Of a stretch of 19,963 nt of DNA, positions 14,625 to 19,963 are shown in pieces. Positions within the stretch are counted from its first letter, which is position 1. Each line of letters starts with the position of its first letter. The notes under the pieces are model-generated. The model was not told the origin of the DNA, made no database searches, and worked only from the letters and a program-made list of their open reading frames with translations. The position numbers and the translations under genes are program-made. The stretch covers positions 6,373-26,335 of the forward strand of contig DHYQ01000068.1 of the NCBI GenBank assembly GCA_002414205.1. Reading direction: 5' to 3'. The DNA comes from Gallionellaceae bacterium UBA5126. Its GTDB lineage: Bacteria; Pseudomonadota; Gammaproteobacteria; Burkholderiales; Gallionellaceae.

Positions 14625-14638
14625 AGGAGAACGAGAAA

Positions 14639-15154
14639 GTGAATCAATATAGCAATCGCATGGTGATCATGCATTGGCTGACGCTGGTGTTGATGATCGC
14701 CGCCTGGTTTTTAGGTGAAGAAGTGCACGATGCTCGTAAGGCGGAAGCCGGAGCTACCGTTGCGGGTTACGTGGCGCATGCCCTCGCTGGCGCGGCGGTG
14801 TTGCTGTTGACCGTGTTGCGCCTGGCGTTTCGCAAGGCGGACGGCGTGCCGGCACCGATTGGGCGCAGTACCATGGATAAAATCGCCACCGGCGTGCATC
14901 ACAGCCTCTATCTGTTGCTGTTCTTGTTGCCAGTGAGTGGCATGGTGCAAGTCATGACCAGCGACGTGGGCAAAGCCATTCTGGCCGGTGACGCGACCTT
15001 GTTGCCACGCAAATTCGATGGCGTGATGGCGCATGAAGTGCATGAAATTTTGGTGACTGTGGTGATTTTGCTGGTGGGCGTGCATGTGCTGGGCGCGCTG
15101 AAGCACCAGTTCGTGCTGAAGGACGGCCTGCTGAAGCGCATGTGGTTCAAGTAA
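14639..15154 (+). CDS. Cytochrome b561-family membrane protein
   Basis: GTG at 14639 with AGGAG (14625-14629) upstream opens a 171-residue protein with four membrane segments, at about 10-26, 45-64, 87-106 and 136-153. Histidines fitting haem b ligation lie in or near these helices: His12 (MHWLTLVLM), His47, His87/88 (GVHHSLYLLLF) and His149, with HEVHE at 132-136 near the last helix. The sequence NRMVIMHWLTLVLMIAAWF is typical of bacterial CybB proteins, which pass electrons from quinol in the inner membrane, in some cases to or from oxygen species. It follows the peroxidase-cyclase pair and has its own terminator. The exact electron partner is unknown. Confidence 0.87.
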   Translation: MNQYSNRMVIMHWLTLVLMIAAWFLGEEVHDARKAEAGATVAGYVAHALAGAAVLLLTVLRLAFRKADGVPAPIGRSTMDKIATGVHHSLYLLLFLLPVSGMVQVMTSDVGKAILAGDATLLPRKFDGVMAHEVHEILVTVVILLVGVHVLGALKHQFVLKDGLLKRMWFK

Positions 15155-15179
15155 ACCGCGCAGCTTCGGTTAAAATCGG

Positions 15180-15212
15180 GATGGGACAGGCGAGAGCCGT
15201 CCCATCTTTTTT
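15180..15212 (+). terminator. Intrinsic terminator between cytochrome b561 and rmuC
   Basis: GATGGGAC (15180-15187), an 11-nt loop and GTCCCATC (15199-15206) are followed by TTTTTT. It lies 25 bp after the b561 stop, and only 3 bp separate its T-tract from the GGGGAGG of rmuC. A TAAAAT at 15171-15176, just before the stem, could be a -10 element for rmuC. Confidence 0.8.
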
Positions 15213-15227
15213 ATTGGGGAGGGCAGA

Positions 15228-16589
15228 GTGCTGGAAGGTCTGATTTTATTGCTGGGGTTGGTTTCGCTGCTGGTACTGGCCGGGTTGTGGCTGCGCCTGC
15301 CGGAGCAAATCGCCGCCCGGCTGGCGCAGAGCCAGGAGGAACGCCACCGCCTGATGCTGGGCGATTTGCATCAGGGCTTGAACCAACTCGGCGACCGTCT
15401 GCTCCAGGCCAATGGCGACAGCGCCGGGCGTTTGCGCGATGCGGTGTCGCAGGAGTTGCTGCAAACCCGTGAGGCCATGCAAGCGCTGCAACTGGCACAG
15501 CAGCGCGCCCTGGCGGAAACGCGGGAAAACTTGCTGGCACAACTGGCGCAGTTGGCGGCCAATTTGCAGGCCCAGCAAGAAGCCTTGCGCGTGGAATTGG
15601 TCGGCAAAACGCTGGAAACCCTGGCCGAACAGGGCAGAGCAGAGCAGGCGCTGATTCAGTCCACCCTGCAACGCGGCACGGAATTGCTGACCCAGAGCAT
15701 CGCCGCGCTGACCCAAAGCACCGACGCCCGTCTGGAGCAAATCTCCGGCAAGGTGGCCGAGCGCCTGGACGAGGGTTTCAAGAAAACCAATGCCACCTTC
15801 CTCGACGTGATGACCCGCCTGGCCACCATCGACGAGGCGCAGAAAAAAATCGACGGCCTGACCAGCAACGTGGTCAGTCTGCAAACCCTGCTCGGTGATA
15901 AGCGTTCCCGTGGCGCGTTTGGCGAGGTGCAACTGGAAGCGCTGGTGCGCAACATCCTGCCGCCGGACGCCTACGCCTTTCAGGAAAAACTCTCCAACGG
16001 CAGCCGGGTGGATTGCTTGCTGCGCTTGCCGCCACCGACCGGTAGCGTCCCGGTGGATGCCAAATTCCCGCTGGAAAATTACCACCGCATGCTAGACAGC
16101 GATTTGCCGCTGCTGGACAAGGAGCTGGCGCGTAAACAGTTCAAGGCCGACATCCGCAAGCACATCGACGACATCAGTAGCAAGTATCTGATTGCCAACG
16201 AAACAGCGGACGGCGCGGTGATGTTTGTTCCCGCCGAGGCGGTGTTTGCCGAAATTCACGCCTACCACGCCGACGTGGTGGAATACGCCATGCAGCGCCG
16301 GGTATGGATTGTGTCACCCACCACGCTGATGGCGGTGCTCAACACCGCCCGCGCCGTGCTGAAGGACGTGAAAATGCGCGAGCAGGTGCACATCATCCAG
16401 CACGAGCTGGGCAAGTTGAGTACCGACTTCAAGCGCTTCGACGAGCGCATGAAAAAACTGGCCGACAACATCCGCAAAGCGCACGAGGAAGCCGGGCAGG
16501 TGGAAATCAGCAGCCGCAAGATCAGCGGGCACTTCGCCCGTATCGAAGCGGTGGAGATGGGCGGCGACCTGCCGCGCTTGGACGATTAA
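15228..16589 (+). CDS. rmuC: RmuC-family DNA recombination limiting protein
   Basis: GTG at 15228 follows GGGGAGG (15216-15222) by 5 nt; 453 residues. A hydrophobic N-terminal segment (about 2-20, LEGLILLLGLVSLLVLAGLWL) is followed by a long Gln/Leu/Ala-rich coiled coil (about 30-190). The RmuC domain comes next, from about 215: LLGDKRSRGAFGEVQLEALVRNILP, then VPVDAKFPLENYHRML and RRVWIVSPTTLMAVLNT. RmuC is reported to limit inversions at short inverted repeats, and the domain is distantly related to nuclease folds; the biochemical activity is not settled. Length and order are normal. gspG starts 77 bp downstream without an obvious terminator, so the two may be cotranscribed. Confidence 0.93.
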   Translation: MLEGLILLLGLVSLLVLAGLWLRLPEQIAARLAQSQEERHRLMLGDLHQGLNQLGDRLLQANGDSAGRLRDAVSQELLQTREAMQALQLAQQRALAETRENLLAQLAQLAANLQAQQEALRVELVGKTLETLAEQGRAEQALIQSTLQRGTELLTQSIAALTQSTDARLEQISGKVAERLDEGFKKTNATFLDVMTRLATIDEAQKKIDGLTSNVVSLQTLLGDKRSRGAFGEVQLEALVRNILPPDAYAFQEKLSNGSRVDCLLRLPPPTGSVPVDAKFPLENYHRMLDSDLPLLDKELARKQFKADIRKHIDDISSKYLIANETADGAVMFVPAEAVFAEIHAYHADVVEYAMQRRVWIVSPTTLMAVLNTARAVLKDVKMREQVHIIQHELGKLSTDFKRFDERMKKLADNIRKAHEEAGQVEISSRKISGHFARIEAVEMGGDLPRLDD

Positions 16590-16665
16590 AATGGGCTGGG
16601 CAGGCCGCTGCGGTGCGCGGCCTTGCCCCGGGAGGCACGCGCCGCATTTGCACGGGAGAAAGAGA

Positions 16666-17088
16666 ATGCAGCAACAACGCGGTTTTACCTTGATTGAAAT
16701 CATGGTGGTGGTGGTGATTTTGGGCGTACTGGCGGCGCTGGTGGTGCCCAAGGTGATGGGGCGACCCGACGAAGCGCGCCTGGTAGCCGCCAAGCAGGAC
16801 ATCCAGGCGCTGATGCAGGCACTCAAGCTGTATCGGCTGGACAACCAGCGCTACCCCAGCACCGAGCAGGGGTTGCAGGCCTTGGTGCAAAAGCCCACCA
16901 CGGCACCCGTGCCGCCCAACTGGAAAAACGGCGGCTATTTGGAGCGTCTGCCCAAGGATCCCTGGGGGCATCCTTATCTGCTCCTCAGCCCCGGCCTGAA
17001 GGGTGAAATCGACGTGTTCAGCTACGGCGCGGATGGTGTGGCCGGCGGCGAGGGCAATGATGCCGACATTGGTAGCTGGAGCCTGTAA
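16666..17088 (+). CDS. gspG: Type II secretion major pseudopilin GspG
   Basis: ATG 16666 is chosen because GGGAG lies about 7 nt upstream and it leaves a short class III leader (MQQQRG) cut before Phe7, with Glu at mature position 5 (FTLIEIMVVVVILGVLAALVVP). The frame is open back to 16591, but that part has no homologous look. The 140-residue protein ends in the GspG-specific calcium-site region (YGADGVAGGEGNDADIGSW), and the middle has STEQGLQALVQKP and YLERLPKDPWGHPY. Mature GspG forms the shaft of the pseudopilus that pushes exoproteins through the outer membrane. First gene of the overlapping gspGHIJK set. Confidence 0.96.
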   Translation: MQQQRGFTLIEIMVVVVILGVLAALVVPKVMGRPDEARLVAAKQDIQALMQALKLYRLDNQRYPSTEQGLQALVQKPTTAPVPPNWKNGGYLERLPKDPWGHPYLLLSPGLKGEIDVFSYGADGVAGGEGNDADIGSWSL

Positions 17089-17575
17089 AGCGCCTGCTCG
17101 GCGGCGTGCTCAGGGGTTTACCCTGATCGAGCTGCTGGTGGTGCTGGTCATTCTGGGGGTGGTGCTGGCACTGGCGCGCGTCAATCTCATGCCTGATGCG
17201 CGTCAAGAATTGCAGCGTGAGGCGGCGCAACTGGCGCTGCTGCTGGAATTGGCCGGGGATACCGCCAGTACCCGCGCTGGCGTGATTGGCTGTGTGCTGT
17301 CGCCGCGTGGCTATCGCTTCGAGCAGCAAAATGCCCAGGGCGACTGGGTGGCACTGAGCGCCGAACTGCGTCCCCGGCAGTTGCCGGACGCCGTGTCGCT
17401 GGGCGGCTTGCAGGTGCGCCAACAAGCGCGGCCTTTGGGCGAGCGCCTGCTGCTGACCCCTAGCGGTCTGGCGGCCAGCTTCACTGTCAGTATGCAGTCT
17501 GGCCCGTATCGCGTGCGTCTGGAGGCAGACGTATTGGGGCATGTGCGCGTGGTGGATGAGCGTGTGGCAGGCTAA
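17060..17575 (+). CDS. gspH: Type II secretion minor pseudopilin GspH
   Basis: The start is uncertain: ATG 17060 has GAGGG 5 nt upstream and gives 171 residues, overlapping gspG by 29 bp; ATG 17057 and TTG 17072 are alternatives. The leader ends at Gly20 before FTLIELLVVLVILGVVLALARV, with Glu at mature +5, so it is a prepilin peptidase substrate. The C-terminal beta-rich part (GYRFEQQNAQGDWVAL, LLLTPSGLAASFTVSMQSG) fits the GspH fold. It is expected to sit at the junction of shaft and tip of the pseudopilus. The 20-residue leader is long compared with those of gspG and gspK here. Confidence 0.88.
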   Translation: MPTLVAGACKAPARRRAQGFTLIELLVVLVILGVVLALARVNLMPDARQELQREAAQLALLLELAGDTASTRAGVIGCVLSPRGYRFEQQNAQGDWVALSAELRPRQLPDAVSLGGLQVRQQARPLGERLLLTPSGLAASFTVSMQSGPYRVRLEADVLGHVRVVDERVAG

Positions 17576-17930
17576 ACGCGGCTTCACTTTGCTGGAAGTG
17601 CTGGTGGCACTGGCGGTGCTGGCGGTGGCGCTGGCCGCCGCCATGCGCATGGCGGCACTCGCCACCGACACCGCCGGGCAGGTGCGTCTGCGCGTGCTGG
17701 CCAACTGGGTGGCGGAAAACCAACTGGTCACCTTGCGCAATGGCGTGTGGCCCTCGGTCGGTCGCCGCAATGGCGAAGCGCAACAGGCGGGTGTCACGCT
17801 GGGCTGGGAAGAGGTGGTCAGCGGCACGCCCAATCCCAATTTCCGCCGCGTACAGGTGCGGGTGTATGACCCGGCGCAACCCGATTACGCCTGGGCCGAG
17901 GTGGTTGCCTTTTTGCCGAGTCAGCGATGA
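17556..17930 (+). CDS. gspI: Type II secretion minor pseudopilin GspI
   Basis: ATG 17556 gives 124 residues with a 9-residue leader (MSVWQAKRG) before FTLLEVLVALAVLAVALAAAMR; ATG 17541 and GTG 17562 are alternatives. Glu is at mature +5. The remaining part carries the GspI hallmarks VLANWVAENQL and GEAQQAGVTLGWEEVV. GspI forms the tip trimer with GspJ and GspK. It overlaps gspH by 20 bp and gspJ by 4 bp. Confidence 0.9.
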   Translation: MSVWQAKRGFTLLEVLVALAVLAVALAAAMRMAALATDTAGQVRLRVLANWVAENQLVTLRNGVWPSVGRRNGEAQQAGVTLGWEEVVSGTPNPNFRRVQVRVYDPAQPDYAWAEVVAFLPSQR

Positions 17931-18535
17931 TGCCCGCCCCACAACGCATGCGCGGCTTTACCCTATTGGAAATTCTGGTCGCCCTGGCGATTTTCGCGCT
18001 GCTGGCCGCCATGGCTTTTCGCGGCCTGACCTTGCTGTTGGACACTCGGCAACAGGTCACGGCCAGTGGTGACAAGTGGCAGCAACTGGCACGGTTACAC
18101 AGTCGCCTGAAGCAGGATTTCGCCAGCGTGGCGCTGCGCAACCTCCGCGACACGCGTGGCGTGGAAATCGCCAGCTTCGTCGCCGAGCCGAATCCGGTGG
18201 CGGAAGATGCCGCCCTGCTCAGTTTCAGCCGCATGGGCTTGGCCGGGCAGGGCGGCAGTCTGCAAAACCTGCAACGCATCGGCTACCGGCTGCGCAACCA
18301 GCGCCTCGAAATGCTGACCTGGAGCAGTCTGGATCAAGCGCCGCGCGCTCGCCCGCAGGTCGAGGTGGTTTTTGAAGGCGTGCAGAGCCTGCAATCGCGC
18401 TATCTGGACATGGGCGGACAATGGCGCGATTACTGGCCGCTGGCCAATCAAGCCAGCATGCCGCCGCTGGCGGTGCAATGGCAATTGACCCTGCTGGACG
18501 GCAGTCGCCTCGACTGGCGCTGGAGTGTGCGATGA
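17927..18535 (+). CDS. gspJ: Type II secretion minor pseudopilin GspJ
   Basis: ATG 17927 overlaps the gspI stop (ATGA). The 202-residue protein has a 10-residue leader (MMPAPQRMRG) before FTLLEILVALAIFALLAAMAFRG, Glu at mature +5. The family pattern WQQLARLHSRLKQDFASVALR, RMGLAGQGGSLQNLQRIGYRL and a C-terminal LPL-like region are present. It is a component of the GspIJK tip complex. Length is typical. Confidence 0.93.
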   Translation: MMPAPQRMRGFTLLEILVALAIFALLAAMAFRGLTLLLDTRQQVTASGDKWQQLARLHSRLKQDFASVALRNLRDTRGVEIASFVAEPNPVAEDAALLSFSRMGLAGQGGSLQNLQRIGYRLRNQRLEMLTWSSLDQAPRARPQVEVVFEGVQSLQSRYLDMGGQWRDYWPLANQASMPPLAVQWQLTLLDGSRLDWRWSVR

Positions 18536-19440
18536 AACGGCAACGCGGCGTGGCGCTGATCACGGCCTTGCTGGTGGTGGCACTGGTGGTCAGCATCGCC
18601 AGCTATCTGGCCTTGCAGAATCAGGTGCGTATCCAGCAACTGGAAAACCTGCGCAATCGCACTCAGGCCGAAGCCTTGGGGCGGGCGGCCATCGACTGGG
18701 CGCGGGTGATGCTGGCGGATGATGCCTCGCGCAGTAGCACCGATCATTTGCAGGAAGCCTGGGCCACGCCCGTTCCGCCGCAAAGTGCCGATGGCGGCCA
18801 AGTGGGCGGACGTTTGCAGGATCAGCAGGCGCTGTTCAACCTCAATAATCTGGTGTGGGCCGGGGTGGCCTATCCCGCCGACGTGGCGCGCTTCCGCCGT
18901 CTGCTGGCACAGTTGCAACTGCCGCCGGAGTTGGCCAATGCGCTGGTGGACTGGCTGGATAACGACAGCGTGGTGAGTCACCCCGGCGGGGCAGAAGATG
19001 GCGAGTATTTGCAACAGGAGCCGCCGCTGCGTGCCGCCAATCGCCTGTTGGCCGACGTGAACGAACTCTACGCCGTGCGCGGCTTTACCCCGGAAGCGAT
19101 TCAGCGCCTGCGCCCGTTTGTCACCGCCTTGCCGGAGCGCACCCCGGTCAACGTCAATACTGCGCCGCTGGAAGTGCTGCGCGCCGTGCTGGCGCAAAAC
19201 ACCGATGCCGCCGCCCTGCTACCCGCTCGCGCCAGCCGCCCGTTTCAGAGCGGACAGGATCTCGCCACGCGCTTTCCCGCCATTGCGCAACAAGCCGGCG
19301 ACAACTCCCTCAGCGTCGATAGCCACTACTTCCTCGCCGACACCCGCGCCGAATACGGCAACGCCGTGGTGCGCACCCAAGCCCTGCTGCAACGCAGCGG
19401 CCCCGGCTGGCCGGTGTTGCTGTGGTACAAGGGGCTCTAA
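18532..19440 (+). CDS. gspK: Type II secretion minor pseudopilin GspK
   Basis: ATG 18532 overlaps the gspJ stop (ATGA) and gives 302 residues. The frame is open back to 18421, inside gspJ, but that extension would destroy the leader. Leader MKRQRG is followed by VALITALLVVALVVSIASYLA with threonine, not glutamate, at mature +5, the known GspK exception that caps the pilus. The large globular part has RLQDQQALFNLNNL, LANALVDWLDND, REPLRAANR-like PPLRAANRLLADVNELYAVRG and TPVNVNTAPLEVLRAVL, as in GspK proteins. The last gene of the set; the genes normally following it (gspL, gspM) are absent and rplU comes next. Confidence 0.95.
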   Translation: MKRQRGVALITALLVVALVVSIASYLALQNQVRIQQLENLRNRTQAEALGRAAIDWARVMLADDASRSSTDHLQEAWATPVPPQSADGGQVGGRLQDQQALFNLNNLVWAGVAYPADVARFRRLLAQLQLPPELANALVDWLDNDSVVSHPGGAEDGEYLQQEPPLRAANRLLADVNELYAVRGFTPEAIQRLRPFVTALPERTPVNVNTAPLEVLRAVLAQNTDAAALLPARASRPFQSGQDLATRFPAIAQQAGDNSLSVDSHYFLADTRAEYGNAVVRTQALLQRSGPGWPVLLWYKGL

Positions 19441-19482
19441 TGTCGGTGGTAGAAGTGCATCGCTTGCCGAGCAAAATCCCCA

Positions 19483-19510
19483 TTGACGTGCGGCGCGGCT
19501 TCTGTATAAT
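19483..19510 (+). promoter_or_regulatory. Near-consensus sigma70 promoter of rplU-rpmA
   Basis: TTGACG (19483-19488, 5/6) and TATAAT (19505-19510, 6/6) are separated by 16 bp. Transcription would start near 19517, giving a leader of about 36 nt before the rplU ATG. The strength suits a ribosomal protein operon. Confidence 0.8.
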
Positions 19511-19552
19511 CCGCGCTTTCGCAAAAACCCGCAATAATTCGAGGTTGTAATT

Positions 19553-19864
19553 ATGTACGCAGTGATCAAAACCGGTGGTAAGCAATATCGCGTTACGTCC
19601 GGTCAAACTTTAAAAGTTGAAAGCATTTCCGGTGATGTTGGCTCCGCTATCGTGTTGGACAAGGTGCTGCTGGTTGCCAATGGTGAAGCCCTGTCCGTGG
19701 GGACTCCCCTCGTGGCCGGTGCGACCGTAAGCGCGACCATCGTGGCGCACGGTCGTGGTGACAAGGTTCGCATTTTCAAAATGCGTCGCCGTAAACATTA
19801 CCAAAAGAATCAAGGGCATCGTCAAAACTACACTGAAATCCGCATTGACGGCATTTCGGCATAA
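19553..19864 (+). CDS. rplU: 50S ribosomal protein L21
   Basis: ATG 19553 follows GAGG by 8 nt. The 103-residue length is exactly typical. [23 protein letters not shown] at the start and the basic [24 protein letters not shown] near the end are family signatures. L21 binds 23S rRNA in the large subunit. rpmA follows after 16 bp, the usual rplU-rpmA operon. Confidence 0.98.
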   Translation: MYAVIKTGGKQYRVTSGQTLKVESISGDVGSAIVLDKVLLVANGEALSVGTPLVAGATVSATIVAHGRGDKVRIFKMRRRKHYQKNQGHRQNYTEIRIDGISA

Positions 19865-19880
19865 TCAGGAGTAAGCAAAC

Positions 19881-19963
19881 ATGGCATCGAAAAAGGGCGG
19901 CGGCAGTACCAGTAACGGACGCGACTCACACTCGAAACGACTGGGCGTGAAGAGCTACGGTGG
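19881..19963 (+). CDS. rpmA: 50S ribosomal protein L27, 3' truncated by the window edge
   Basis: ATG 19881 follows AGGAG (19867-19871). The visible 27 complete codons (MASKKGGGSTSNGRDSHSKR and on) match the N-terminus of L27, which reaches toward the peptidyl transferase centre. The residue after Met-Ala is Ser where His is common. The gene runs off the window. Confidence 0.96.
   Translation, partial: MASKKGGGSTSNGRDSHSKRLGVKSYG

Noticed and set aside
15246..16085. A 279-codon minus-strand frame opposite rmuC
   Set aside because: The Gln- and Gly-rich translation mirrors the rmuC coiled coil; no independent support.
17018..17839. A 273-codon minus-strand frame opposite gspH and gspI
   Set aside because: Covers two genuine pseudopilin genes on the other strand and has Ser/Thr/Arg-rich content without motifs.
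1..19963. CRISPR arrays, tRNA or rRNA genes, insertion sequences, prophage or toxin-antitoxin genes
   Set aside because: I looked for regularly spaced repeats, cloverleaf-like segments, transposase motifs and terminal inverted repeats and saw none.

Overview
The window looks like a chromosomal segment from a free-living, respiratory Gram-negative proteobacterium. Supporting it are two outer-membrane lipoproteins (BamD, MlaA), type II secretion pseudopilins, a di-haem cytochrome c peroxidase, a b561-type cytochrome and the PEP synthase/PSRP pair. Protein character and gene neighbourhoods (PSRP near ppsA, bamD divergent from rluD, rplU-rpmA) fit Betaproteobacteria best, possibly a sulfur- or iron-oxidising lineage because the window opens with a sulfide:quinone oxidoreductase-like flavoprotein. 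The lineage is an inference; no rRNA or other decisive marker is present. I see no mobile element, CRISPR array, tRNA or rRNA, and the genes look like vertically inherited core and respiratory genes.

Layout. 1-1208: 3' part of an SQR-like flavoprotein gene, an uncharacterised 53-residue protein gene and a very strong terminator. 1209-1348: REP-like repeat debris. 1349-2020 (-): secreted LprI-type protein. 2219-3236 (+): YqhA-like membrane protein overlapping a TlpA-like thioredoxin. 3297-4106 (+): PEP synthase regulatory protein. 4200-5141 (-): LysR regulator. 5142-5897: 756 bp without a convincing gene but with a ferredoxin-like cysteine motif that may be a relic. 5898-8276 (+): PEP synthase. 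8425-10558 (-): overlapping bamD, NUDIX and mlaA genes. 10557-11561 (+): rluD, whose first possible start codon shares two bases with that of bamD.

11661-15154 (+) is a redox/signalling block: di-haem peroxidase, translationally coupled to a DAHL-PAS-GGDEF diguanylate cyclase, then cytochrome b561. 15228-19440 (+): rmuC followed by a tightly overlapped gspGHIJK pseudopilin cassette, with no other type II secretion gene visible. 19553-19963: rplU behind a near-consensus promoter and the start of rpmA.

How the genes work together: PSRP switches PEP synthase on and off by reversible phosphorylation, so the ppsR-lysR-ppsA region is a carbon-flux control module with an unassigned LysR regulator between enzyme and modifier. 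BamD and MlaA both serve the outer membrane. The peroxidase-cyclase pair could link periplasmic redox or a small ligand to c-di-GMP. The five pseudopilins would form the shaft and tip of a type II secretion pseudopilus whose remaining parts must be encoded elsewhere. A recurring local pattern is a terminator-like hairpin whose T-tract nearly abuts the Shine-Dalgarno of the next gene (yqhA, ppsR, cyt b561, rmuC), leaving no room for a promoter in between.
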